A DNA stretch of 64,000 nucleotides, from positions 2,302,501 through 2,366,500 of the forward strand of contig JAWKLZ010000002.1 in NCBI GenBank assembly GCA_041392475.1, read 5' to 3'. Under the pieces are notes generated by a model. It was not told the origin of the DNA. It saw only the letters and a list, made by a program, of their open reading frames with translations, and did not search any database. Within the stretch, counting starts at the first letter, position 1. Every line of letters begins with the position of its first letter. The translations under genes and the position numbers were made by a program. Of this stretch, positions 44,877-53,493 are shown one piece after another. The stretch comes from Chitinophagales bacterium. GTDB lineage: Bacteria; Bacteroidota; Bacteroidia; Chitinophagales; UBA2359.

Positions 44877-44960
44877 AAGTGCGGAAAATTCCTTTCAGTA
44901 GTCGATTCCCTGATTCATTTCATCGGAGCAGGCTATGTTCAAGGCTGTTCAACAAAGATA
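44877..44960 (+). repeat. Dispersed repeat, copy related to 38590-38665
   Basis: AGTGCGGAAAATTCCTTTCA followed by GTAGTCGATT and AGCAGGCTATGTTCAAGGCT matches the complement of 38590-38660 closely, with the spacer replaced by a different palindromic stretch. It lies in the 324-bp gene-free gap between moaE and bioY. The rest of the gap shows nothing else. Confidence 0.6.
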
Positions 44961-45129
44961 TACTGAAAATAAGAATTAGTAAAGTTCCCTCCCACCAAAA
45001 CAATCTCTCCGTTTCTCCACCTCTCCGTTCTAATTCTACGTCAAGTTCAGCCTAAGTTCTCCATATCTCTAGTTCAATTCACTTCAACTGTTGTCAAGGT
45101 CTTCAACCTTTGACAAAGTTTTCGTTCAT

Positions 45130-45642
45130 TTATTCAAAAAACCGCCCCTTCAAATAATTCCCAATCGCAGCACCCAACACAATTTTGACCACCGCCCCTC
45201 CAATAAAAGGATACAAACCATATTCCAAAGCTTTGTGAAAACCAATGTGGTAAGCAAGATGCATCACCCCAAAAAACAAAATCACAGCCGTACCCAAAGT
45301 CATAATCCCCAAAGCCTTTTTGAAGGAAGAAGGAATGGTGTTTTCTGCTAAAAAACCGACCAAAAAAGCGGCAAATACAAAACCATACAAAAACCCACCG
45401 CTATTTCCCTTCAATTTTGCGATGCCCGAAGCACTTTCTGCAAAAACAGGAAAACCAACTGCTCCTGTAAACAAATACAGCAAAACCGCAATCATTCCCC
45501 AATTCCAACCCAACAAATACGCCACCAACAAGACCGCAAAACTTTGCCCTGTAATCGGAATATAGGGTAAGGGGATGGTGATTTGTGCAAATATCGCTAT
45601 GAAAATGGCAGCGAGGAAAGTGGGGAGAAGTTTTTGAAGCAT
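45130..45642 (-). CDS. bioY: Biotin transporter substrate-binding S component
   Basis: BioY is the membrane-embedded biotin-binding subunit of an ECF-type transporter. The 170-residue protein has six predicted membrane helices and the family signature AQITIPLPYIPITGQSFAVL, LGWNWGMIAVLLYLFTGAVG, FPVFAESASGIAKL, TGGFLYGF-like SGGFLYGFVFAAFLVGFLAE and GLYPFIGGAVVKIVLGAAIG. No BioM or BioN gene is adjacent, so it acts alone or with a shared energising module. The gene is flanked by gaps and is monocistronic. Confidence 0.93.
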   Translation of the reverse strand: MLQKLLPTFLAAIFIAIFAQITIPLPYIPITGQSFAVLLVAYLLGWNWGMIAVLLYLFTGAVGFPVFAESASGIAKLKGNSGGFLYGFVFAAFLVGFLAENTIPSSFKKALGIMTLGTAVILFFGVMHLAYHIGFHKALEYGLYPFIGGAVVKIVLGAAIGNYLKGRFFE

Positions 45643-45671
45643 GGTTTTTTGGTTTTAATAGGAAAGAAGAC

Positions 45672-45696
45672 TACGGAAGTCTTAAAGACTTCCGTA
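45672..45696. terminator. Terminator of the symporter gene
   Basis: TACGGAAGTCTT pairs with AAGACTTCCGTA, 57 bp past the stop of the minus-strand symporter gene and 30 bp upstream of bioY. It should separate bioY from the symporter transcript. Confidence 0.7.
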
Positions 45697-45752
45697 ATCT
45701 CATGTGAAATCGTTCCTTTCTATCTATCAGTTCCTGTTCAAAATCAAAGCTA

Positions 45753-47810
45753 TCAGTGATTCACCTTACCCCAAATTTTAAACAACAAAAACGCTCCAAC
45801 AACTGCCACAACTGTCGAAATAACTGCACTCACTGTTTCGCCATAAATCCAATAACCCGTTCCGAAAAGCGTTGCATAGACTGTAAAACAGCCAATAATC
45901 ATACCTCCAATTTCCAAGGGCAATTGACCTGTTTTTACCTCCGATTCCTTCAATGTTCCTGCTGCAACCGCTGCATTTACCACAGGTTTCCAGCCCGCTT
46001 TTGCAGGTTTAATAAGGCGGTAAAAACTCACCAATTTTTCCTTATCCGTTGGAGCCGTCAGAAAAGTAGCTGCTAACCAAGCAACAGTCGTAATAGCAAT
46101 ACCCGCCATGAGTTTTTGGTAGTCCAACAATCCCAAATCAACAAAGTGAAAAAAGAGGGCAACGATAAAAGACACCACCATTGCAGTCACCTCACTATAC
46201 GCATTGATGCGCCACCAAAACCACCGAAGGATGTAAATCAAACCCGTTCCTGCACCGATTTGCAGCAAAATATTGAAGGCTTGCAAGGCATTGCTCAAAG
46301 CCAAAGCAAACAAAGCCGCAAAGAGCATCAGAACCACCGTAGAAATTCGCCCAATCATCACCAACTCTTTTTCAGAGGCTTCGGGCTTGTAAAACCGCTT
46401 GTAAAAATCATTGACCACATAAGAAGAACCCCAATTGAGGTGCGTCGAAATCGTGGACATGAAGGCTGCAATGAGCGATGCAACAACCAAACCCAACAAA
46501 CCTGCTGGCAGAAATGGCAGCATAGCAGAATACGCCAAATCATTGCCGAGTTTGCTGACTTCAATGTTGGGGTTTGCCAATTGCAGATAGACAACTTCTT
46601 GATCGTTCAGTAGATTGGTCCAGGTACTTTTATCGGATTTGCCTTTGTTTCGCTCTTTGAAGATGTAGGCAAGTGACTTGATTTGTGGCTCAGTATCATT
46701 TTCGATAATGATTTTTTTGAGAGCTGAGTATTGATTTTTTTGAGTTGCATCACTTGATTGTTCGACTTGGTAATCAATAGCATCTAGTAATATATCCACA
46801 TCTTCGGCTTTCACCCTTTCTGCCAAAAACTGCATTGCATTGTCTGCAACAGGTACCTGACTGTAGTTGTTGGTCAGTTCCATCGGGAAAACCACCAAAG
46901 AAGCCAAAGCAATCAAAATCCATGGCCACGGACGGAGTGCATAGTGGGCAACATTGAAGAGTAAAGTAGCTCCCATTGCATTGTTTTCGTCTTTGGCAGC
47001 CAACATTCGTTGGGCAATGTAACCGCCTCCACCAGGTTCTGCTCCCGGATACCAAACACTCCACCATTGAACCGCTAAGGGAATGATGAACAGAGGAAGC
47101 AACACATTCATATTGTTGAAGTCGGGCAATAGATTCAACTTACCGATGACATTTTCATGGCTCAGTAAACTGGTTAGTCCATTGATTTGGGGCAAGTTGA
47201 CGACCACATAAGCTGCCCAAACTGCGCCAATCATTGCCATGCCAAACTGTACAAAATCGGTGATGATAACGCCTCTCAAACCGCCCAAAGCGGAATAAAT
47301 TACCGTCACAACAGAGGCTATGAATAAGGTCTGCAAAGGAGTCAAGCCCAATAGCACACCTCCAATCTTAATGGCTGCCAGACAAACACTTGCCATAATC
47401 AAGACATTGAAGAAAACGCCCAAATAGATGGCTCTAAAACCTCGCAAAAAAGCCGCCATTTTGCCGCTGTATCGAAGTTCGTAGAATTCCAAATCGGTCA
47501 TGATTTTGGAGCGTCGCCATAGTTTAGCATATACAAAAACGGTCAACATTCCTGTGAGCAAAAACGCCCACCAAACCCAGTTACCTGCAATGCCGTTTTT
47601 GCGAACAATGTCTGTTACCAAATTGGGCGTATCTGCTGAGAAAGTAGTGGCTACCATCGAGATACCCAACAGCCACCATGGCATGTTTCGCCCTGATAAG
47701 AAAAACTCCTTGGAGTCTTTGCCCGCTTGTTTGGTGACCCAAAGCCCTATGACCAAAGAAACGACAAAAAAGCCGCCTATAAATATCCAGTCCAGTCCAG
47801 TTAAATTCAT
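45753..47810 (-). CDS. Sodium:solute symporter family protein
   Basis: This 685-residue inner-membrane transporter is of the SSS family (LeuT fold). It begins NLTGLDWIFIGGFFVVSLVI, then FFLSGRNMPWWLLGISMVAT, TFSADTPNLVTD, LGGLRGVIITDFVQFGMAMI (sodium-site region) and LVVASLIAAFMSTISTHLNW. A soluble insertion of about 120 residues (LAERVKAEDVDILLDAIDYQ to QEVVYLQLANPN) sits between membrane segments, a form common in Bacteroidota. Substrate not predictable; the divergent neighbour is a sugar nucleotidyltransferase, which weakly suggests a sugar. Confidence 0.9.
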   Translation of the reverse strand: MNLTGLDWIFIGGFFVVSLVIGLWVTKQAGKDSKEFFLSGRNMPWWLLGISMVATTFSADTPNLVTDIVRKNGIAGNWVWWAFLLTGMLTVFVYAKLWRRSKIMTDLEFYELRYSGKMAAFLRGFRAIYLGVFFNVLIMASVCLAAIKIGGVLLGLTPLQTLFIASVVTVIYSALGGLRGVIITDFVQFGMAMIGAVWAAYVVVNLPQINGLTSLLSHENVIGKLNLLPDFNNMNVLLPLFIIPLAVQWWSVWYPGAEPGGGGYIAQRMLAAKDENNAMGATLLFNVAHYALRPWPWILIALASLVVFPMELTNNYSQVPVADNAMQFLAERVKAEDVDILLDAIDYQVEQSSDATQKNQYSALKKIIIENDTEPQIKSLAYIFKERNKGKSDKSTWTNLLNDQEVVYLQLANPNIEVSKLGNDLAYSAMLPFLPAGLLGLVVASLIAAFMSTISTHLNWGSSYVVNDFYKRFYKPEASEKELVMIGRISTVVLMLFAALFALALSNALQAFNILLQIGAGTGLIYILRWFWWRINAYSEVTAMVVSFIVALFFHFVDLGLLDYQKLMAGIAITTVAWLAATFLTAPTDKEKLVSFYRLIKPAKAGWKPVVNAAVAAGTLKESEVKTGQLPLEIGGMIIGCFTVYATLFGTGYWIYGETVSAVISTVVAVVGAFLLFKIWGKVNH

Positions 47811-47924
47811 GTTGTCTAAATGAAAATTGAAATCAAAAAAATGTTAGGGGAAAATTACAATTAATTTCTTCTAATTTCAATTTATATCCTTACTTTCCCA
47901 GTTTGATATTCCAAAATTAGACAG

Positions 47925-48824
47925 ATGAAACCAACCTTATTGATTTTGGCGGCAGGCATGGGCAGCCGTTACGGAGGATTGAAGCAAATAGACGGTGTAG
48001 GACCTTCGGGTGAAACGATTATTGACTATTCTATTTACGATGCCATTCGGGCGGGATTTGGAAAAGTTGTTTTTGTGATTCGCCACAGTTTTGAAGAAGC
48101 TTTTAAGACGCAATTTGCGAAACGCTGGGAGGGCAAAATTGCGATTGACTATGCCTATCAGGAAGTCAATACACCCATTGAAGGGCTGGACGAAATGCCT
48201 GAGCGCAGCAAGCCGTGGGGAACAGCTCATGCGACTTTGGTGGCGGCGGATTTGATTCAAGAACCTTTTGCAGTCATCAATGCGGATGATTATTATGGTG
48301 CGGATTCTTTTCAGCAAATCGCTGATTTTCTCACTTCAATGGCTGCTTCTGACCACTATGCAATGGTGGGTTTTCAGTTGAAAAATACGATTTCACCTTA
48401 CGGCACAGTGTCGAGGGGAATTTGTGAGGCAGATAAAAATGGATACTTGAAAACGGTTGTGGAGCGCACCAAAATTCAACGATTGGAGGATGGCAATATC
48501 TATTTTTTGGAAGGTGAACAGCCCGAATTGTTGGGGGAAAATGCAGTGGTTTCGATGAATTTTTGGGGCTTTCATCCCAATATTTTTGAAGAAATGCGAA
48601 AGCAGTTCATCGAATTTGCTAAAGAAAATGCAGATAATCCAAAGGCAGAATTTTACATTCCTTTGTCGGTGAATATCTTGATTCAAACGGGCAAAATCAA
48701 ATTGTCTGTTTTGACGAGTACCGAACAGTGGTATGGTGTGACCTATCAAGAAGACCGTCCGACGGTGGTAGATGCGCTTCAAAAGTATGCGGATGAAGGA
48801 AAATATCCGCATACTTTGGGATAG
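47925..48824 (+). CDS. Sugar-phosphate nucleotidyltransferase
   Basis: This 299-residue cytoplasmic enzyme has the nucleotidyltransferase fold: LLILAAGMGSRYGGLKQIDG is the nucleotide-binding signature, AVINADDYYGADSFQQIADF holds the metal-binding Asp pair, and MVGFQLKNTISPYGTVSRGI and GVTYQEDRPTVVDALQKY follow. I infer NTP plus sugar-1-phosphate to NDP-sugar; the sugar is not predictable. It is divergent from the symporter gene with a 114-bp shared promoter region. Confidence 0.88.
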   Translation: MKPTLLILAAGMGSRYGGLKQIDGVGPSGETIIDYSIYDAIRAGFGKVVFVIRHSFEEAFKTQFAKRWEGKIAIDYAYQEVNTPIEGLDEMPERSKPWGTAHATLVAADLIQEPFAVINADDYYGADSFQQIADFLTSMAASDHYAMVGFQLKNTISPYGTVSRGICEADKNGYLKTVVERTKIQRLEDGNIYFLEGEQPELLGENAVVSMNFWGFHPNIFEEMRKQFIEFAKENADNPKAEFYIPLSVNILIQTGKIKLSVLTSTEQWYGVTYQEDRPTVVDALQKYADEGKYPHTLG

Positions 48825-48832
48825 AAAGGAAT

Positions 48833-48876
48833 AGACTTCGGACGCTTTATTTTTCAAAAGTAAACCTCCGAAGTCT
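48833..48876. terminator. Terminator between convergent genes
   Basis: AGACTTCGGA and TCCGAAGTCT form a stem around a loop of about 24 bases, followed by TTTATTTT. It lies between the nucleotidyltransferase and the MbnP-family gene. Confidence 0.6.
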
Positions 48877-48902
48877 TTATTTTACTTCAAAATGTGTCCT
48901 TC

Positions 48903-49628
48903 TTATTCAAATGCGGCCACCAAATTTTTCTTCACCTTTTGCGCCAATGTAGGATTATCACCTGTTTGGGTTTGGTTCTCATTGATGATGTCAATCGGTG
49001 TAGTGGCATTGTCAAATATCTGGTCAATATTTAAGACAATTTTTACTTTGGTTTCCTCTTTGTCGTCAATTTCAATGCTGCGTGGAAGGGTAATTTCTTG
49101 GTAGTAAGGATTGGTTCCCAAATGGTATAAAAAAGCATCGGTCAAATCTGAGACATTGGAGTCTGCGCTTGCCCTGCCTTCAAATTTTACGAATTTGTAC
49201 ATCGTTGCCCATACCCAATACATGCCTCTGTCGCTGTGAAAGGGGCTGTCTTCTGCAACCGTTGTTGGATCGGTGAGATTGAGGTCGGGGTCTAAGCCCA
49301 ATCCAAATTTGATAGCTGTATATTTCCCTTCTGGAATGTTGAATTTCAAGCTATTGGGGTCGGTATAGTTGTGCAGCACCACATCAACAAGTGGCTGTTC
49401 TGTGCCATCTTCTGAAATGAGGGCAATGTTGGAGAGGTAGAATAAAAGCGTTTCAAATTTGTATTGTTGATTGAGGCTGTTTAGATAGGCATTGCCCATC
49501 GAAAAAGATGCACCATCTACTTGTTCTTCAATTTGCAGAAAGGTGTTGAACTCCGCATCTTTTTTACAAGCATTGAAGGTAAATACAATGATGATTGCTA
49601 AGAATAAAATCTTTTTTAGTGTATTCAT
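48903..49628 (-). CDS. MbnP-family lipoprotein
   Basis: This 241-residue lipoprotein has a lipobox (IIIVFTFNAC-KK). It resembles the MbnP family: YKFETLLFYLSNIALISEDG, VVLHNYTDPNSLKFNIPEGK, YTAIKFGLGLDPDLNLTDPT, RGMYWVWATMYKFVKFEGR and FLYHLGTNPYYQEITLPRSI. MbnP proteins are usually encoded beside MbnH, a di-haem enzyme that modifies a Trp to make a copper site; no MbnH is in this window. Family call good; a copper-related role is inferred. Confidence 0.8.
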   Translation of the reverse strand: MNTLKKILFLAIIIVFTFNACKKDAEFNTFLQIEEQVDGASFSMGNAYLNSLNQQYKFETLLFYLSNIALISEDGTEQPLVDVVLHNYTDPNSLKFNIPEGKYTAIKFGLGLDPDLNLTDPTTVAEDSPFHSDRGMYWVWATMYKFVKFEGRASADSNVSDLTDAFLYHLGTNPYYQEITLPRSIEIDDKEETKVKIVLNIDQIFDNATTPIDIINENQTQTGDNPTLAQKVKKNLVAAFE

Positions 49629-49845
49629 GAATTTAAACTAAAGTTTGTGTGTTAAACAATATGCGTTTTGATTGCAGCTAATTTTTACTTTGGTTATCAG
49701 TATTTTACTTCAATGACCAATGAACGAAAATCTATTAAAACTGCTAAAGCAAAGATATTGGATTGGTCGCATCTATTGTGTATCACTTGTTACATTTTTT
49801 GTTGAAACACAAAAATCTTTTCACTTAAAATAACGAATAAAAAGT

Positions 49846-50481
49846 ATGTCTATTTTTTACCATGAAGAACTGTACCGTTCGGATGCGGTACTTCAAAAAC
49901 TGAAGCGATTGAAGGTCACAATTTGTGGGGCAGGTGCTTTGGGTGGCAACATTGTCGAAAGTTTGGCTCGTTCGGGTTTTGGTCAATTGAAGGTGATTGA
50001 CTTTGACCGCATCGAAGAACGAAACCTATCGACACAGCCTTTTCAAAAGTCGGATATTGGTGCCTTTAAAGCACAAATGATTGCCAACAATTTGTACCGT
50101 GCTGTTGGCGCAAGGGTGGAAGGGGTTATCAAGCGATTGGAGGAAAACAATGTTCACAAATTATTGAAAGATAGTGATTTGGTGGTGGATGTTTTTGACA
50201 ATAGCATCAGTCGACAAGTGGTGACGGATTATTGCACCAATAAAAAAGTGCCGTGTTTGCATGTTGGTTTGGCGGGCGATTATGCGGAGGTGATTTGGAA
50301 CGAGTTGTACCGTGTGCCTTCGGCTACGAATGACGATGTGTGTGACTATCCGTTGGCCCGCAACTTGGTGACTTTGGCGACTTCGGTGGCTTGTGAAGTG
50401 ATTGTGGGTTTTGCCGCAAAGGGGGTGCAGGAGAGTTATACGATTACTTTGGGGGATTTTGCGGTGAAGCGGTTTGTTTGA
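49846..50481 (+). CDS. ThiF/MoeB-type E1-like adenylating protein
   Basis: This 211-residue protein has the E1 fold core: KVTICGAGALGGNIVESLAR is the nucleotide loop, KVIDFDRIEERNLSTQPFQ the D..R...LxRQ-like segment, and SDLVVDVFDNSISRQVVTDY the adenylate contact. There is no zinc-binding CxxC pair and no clear catalytic Cys loop beyond DDVCDYP. No ubiquitin-like partner or sulfurtransferase is adjacent. I infer adenylation of a small-protein C terminus. It could serve sulfur transfer or an unstudied conjugation system. Confidence 0.82.
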   Translation: MSIFYHEELYRSDAVLQKLKRLKVTICGAGALGGNIVESLARSGFGQLKVIDFDRIEERNLSTQPFQKSDIGAFKAQMIANNLYRAVGARVEGVIKRLEENNVHKLLKDSDLVVDVFDNSISRQVVTDYCTNKKVPCLHVGLAGDYAEVIWNELYRVPSATNDDVCDYPLARNLVTLATSVACEVIVGFAAKGVQESYTITLGDFAVKRFV

Positions 50482-50565
50482 AATTGGTTGTTCAAATTGA
50501 GATTGTATGTTTAATACAATTGATATTCATTGTGTTCAGTATTGTTTTGAAGCCTGATCGCAAAG

Positions 50566-52169
50566 TTACTTCAACCGCTTATCCCAAACCTCCCATTCAA
50601 TTTTTTTAACCTCTCTTTTTGCCCTGTCAAAAGCTACACCCATCAAAATCACTTCTTTAGTTGTATTGAGGAAAGAATGAGCATATTTTTGCTCTTTTAT
50701 TTGCTTCAGAGCAACTTCTGCATCCTCCAATTTGTATTCCATAATGTAGATATAGTCTGTGACTTCAATGACCGCATCCAAACGCCCTTTGTGTTTGATG
50801 ATTTCACATTGGATTCGAATGCCTATGTATTGCAGCACCAAATAAATAATGGTTTGAAAGTATCCTTCCCAAGCCATAAACTCTTGAAGCTCTCTCTGTG
50901 CATCTTTTTTCTTTTTTTCGAAGGGAAATAAATGATGGGATATATCTGAAAACAAAACATTTAACTGTTCTTCAAACACTCGAATATTTCTGTTTTTGAG
51001 TGCTTTCTCCAATTGAATGGTTGCAGTATTGATCACACTTGGTGGCTTGAAAGTATAAACTTCAATGAGATTTTGAACAAAAGAACGTTGGACTTCTTGG
51101 TTTGGATAGTTTAGGGTGTAATAGACACTTGTATCTTCATATTGAACTTTTTTTATCGTAGAATATCCAGTTTGAAAAAGAAGTGGATAAACATCAATGC
51201 CATATCGAATGTCAAATTTATTGAAAAAACTGCTATCCACCTCTTTGTAAGCAATTGTATCACCAGAAACCCGATAATGACGCAAAATTTCGACTAAAAA
51301 AGCAGGCGTTCCTGTTTCAAACCAATAATTATCAAATATTCCCTCCTTCAAAAATTTGATGACTGAAAAAGGATTGTAAACAAATTGCTCACCATCCCAT
51401 GAATAGCCATCATACATTTTTTGTATGTTCCCAATACTTTTTCGACAGGCTGCTTAAGCTTTTTGGCTACTTTCTGCAAATGTGCCTCAAAATAATGCCT
51501 CAATTCTTTGTGGGTAATTCCTGTTAGTGTGGCATAAGTAGGTTGGAGTGTCAAATCGTCTAAATTGTTTAAAACAGAAAATAAGGACACTTTTGAAAAT
51601 TTGGCAATGCCTGTAATGAAGAGAATGCGTAACTTATCTCCTAAAAACTTTAACCCACCATAAAATTCTCTTAAAATTTCTCGGTGTTCATTTGCTTTAG
51701 ATAAATCTGTTATGTAGTCGGTAATCGGCTTATCATATTCATCTATCAAAACCGCCACTTTTTCTGTTTTCGACAACCCTTCAATCAAATCACGAAAAGC
51801 ATCCTTACAATTGTCAGAACGAATACTGAGATCATACTCATTTCCAATTTTTTGCAGCTCTTCTGTCAATGCCTGTTCCAGCCCTTTTGCTTGGTAAGCG
51901 ATGATTGAAAAATCCAAGTGAATGACAGAATGTTTTTTCCATTCTATCTTGTTATAAATCCAGAAATCTTTGAATAAATCTTGATTCCCCAACAGAATTT
52001 GCTTCAATGTATCTACCAACAATGACTTACCAAAGCGGCGAGGACGAGATAGGAAATAGTAAGTACCTTCCGTTAATAATTTGTGAATCAAGGGAGTCTT
52101 ATCAACATAGATTAAATCTTCGTCAATGAATTGCTTGAAATGTTGGTTGCCAATTGGGAGTTTTTTCAT
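50566..52169 (-). pseudogene. AAA-ATPase-like/PD-(D/E)XK nuclease gene with frameshift
   Basis: This gene belongs to a common Bacteroidota family with an N-terminal AAA-like domain (YVDKTPLIHKLLTEGTYYFL, SRPRRFGKSLLVDTL Walker A, VAVLIDEYDKPITDY Walker B) and a C-terminal PD-(D/E)XK nuclease domain (GRLDAVIEVTDYIYIMEYKL). The two halves are in different frames: the first (51348-52169) ends in a spurious tail after GTYKK, and the second (50566-51417) starts MYDGYSWDGEQFVYNPF. The break is at a run of six A near 51422; one more A restores GTYKKMYDGYSW. It may be recent decay, an assembly error or slippage. Confidence 0.85.
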
Positions 52170-52273
52170 AACTGAAAGATACGAAATTTGCTCAAATGTC
52201 TTATAAATACACTGCTAATTTACTACAAAAGAGCAACAATCTAAACCACCTCACTATCCTTCAATTTTTTTCT

Positions 52274-53332
52274 CTACTGACACCCACTCGTAAAACCCGC
52301 AGCATCAAACGTAGTCGTCACCGAACCCTTCAAGTTGCCAGAAGTTGCTTCAATACGGAGTTCATTCATGCCACTGCCATCCCTTTTTGGGCTACAATAC
52401 TCAAACAAATAGTAGCTATTTGCCTCACTCGAAATCAATTGAGCAATTTCATTAAAGATAGCTTCCAATTCCTCTTTGTCGGCTGCAAAGAAAGAACCAT
52501 CACGACCGATTTGCTTCAATACCGTTTCGTCAATTTCTTCACCCAAACCAATCGTGAAAGTAGTCACATTGGAGATGTTGTTGTTTACAGCATTGAGTGC
52601 ATCTTGCTTCGAATGTCGGGCAGCTTGATCCGTTCCGTCCGTGAATATCACCATCGAAACTGCTGAAATAATATCTTGTTGTTGGTAAGAAACCAGCACT
52701 TCCTGCGCCTTTACCACACCTTTGATAACTGCGCCATACAAGTCAGTAGAAGGGTCGCTGCTAATATTGGCAGTGATGCTTTCCACAGCCGCTTTGAGTT
52801 TTGCATTGCTGTGGGTAAAATCTTGCAACAAATGTAGTTTGTCCTCTCCATCAAACCACCGTATGCTCATTCTGTAGGCTTCACCCACATTCTCGGGTTG
52901 TACTTGGTCAATAAAACTTTTGGCGGCTTCCTTCAATTCGCTCAAACTTGTGGCAGTGACGCTTGCGCTCAAATCTAAAATCAGGATGGTATTGAAGGTA
53001 AATATCTGAGAATGAGGGCGAATTTTGGAGTTGGCTTCAAAACTCGATACCGCTCTTGCACAATCATCGTTTCTGCCTTTCTCCAAAATGACAAAATTGT
53101 CGCTGGTCAATTGTGGAATCGGTTTGTCGTTTTTGTCATCAACTTTGAAGAATACAGAAACACTCGAAGGAAGGCTAACGAACTGGTCTTGAATGGTCAA
53201 TACCAAATCTTTAGAGTTGTCCAAAGGGCAAGTGATGGTATCGTCGTCTTTGCCGCCAACGAGGTTGCAGCCGCTTCCAAACATCAAAAAAGTGAATAGC
53301 AAGGCAATTGCAGAAAGGTTGAAAAATTTCAT
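52274..53332 (-). CDS. VWA-domain lipoprotein
   Basis: This 352-residue lipoprotein (ALLFTFLMFGSGC) has a linker with an Ig-like region (VSLPSSVSVFFKVDDKNDKP) and a von Willebrand A domain with an intact metal site: DLSAS in TILILDLSASVTATSLSELK, then SSDPSTDLYGAVIKGVV and VSMVIFTDGTDQAARHSKQD. The C terminus contains CSPKRDGSGMNELRIEATSG. I infer metal-dependent protein binding in the periplasm or at the outer membrane. Monocistronic. Confidence 0.88.
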   Translation of the reverse strand: MKFFNLSAIALLFTFLMFGSGCNLVGGKDDDTITCPLDNSKDLVLTIQDQFVSLPSSVSVFFKVDDKNDKPIPQLTSDNFVILEKGRNDDCARAVSSFEANSKIRPHSQIFTFNTILILDLSASVTATSLSELKEAAKSFIDQVQPENVGEAYRMSIRWFDGEDKLHLLQDFTHSNAKLKAAVESITANISSDPSTDLYGAVIKGVVKAQEVLVSYQQQDIISAVSMVIFTDGTDQAARHSKQDALNAVNNNISNVTTFTIGLGEEIDETVLKQIGRDGSFFAADKEELEAIFNEIAQLISSEANSYYLFEYCSPKRDGSGMNELRIEATSGNLKGSVTTTFDAAGFTSGCQ

Positions 53333-53493
53333 AAAGAGATGATTTGTTTTTTGTTAGACAAGTAGAATTGGACACACAAATCTCAAGTGATTTGTGTTAA
53401 TCTTATATCCAACAGCTTGGAAAAATGTAATCAGTAGGTAAGCGGCGGCATTGGGTTTGTATAAAGACTTCGCAAGAGTGGGAAAGTTGCATC

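Noticed and set aside
44806..45129. Molybdenum cofactor or biotin-related riboswitch between moaE and bioY
   Set aside because: The only structure there is the dispersed repeat, which also occurs at 38.6 kb far from such genes and lies downstream of bioY, not in its leader.
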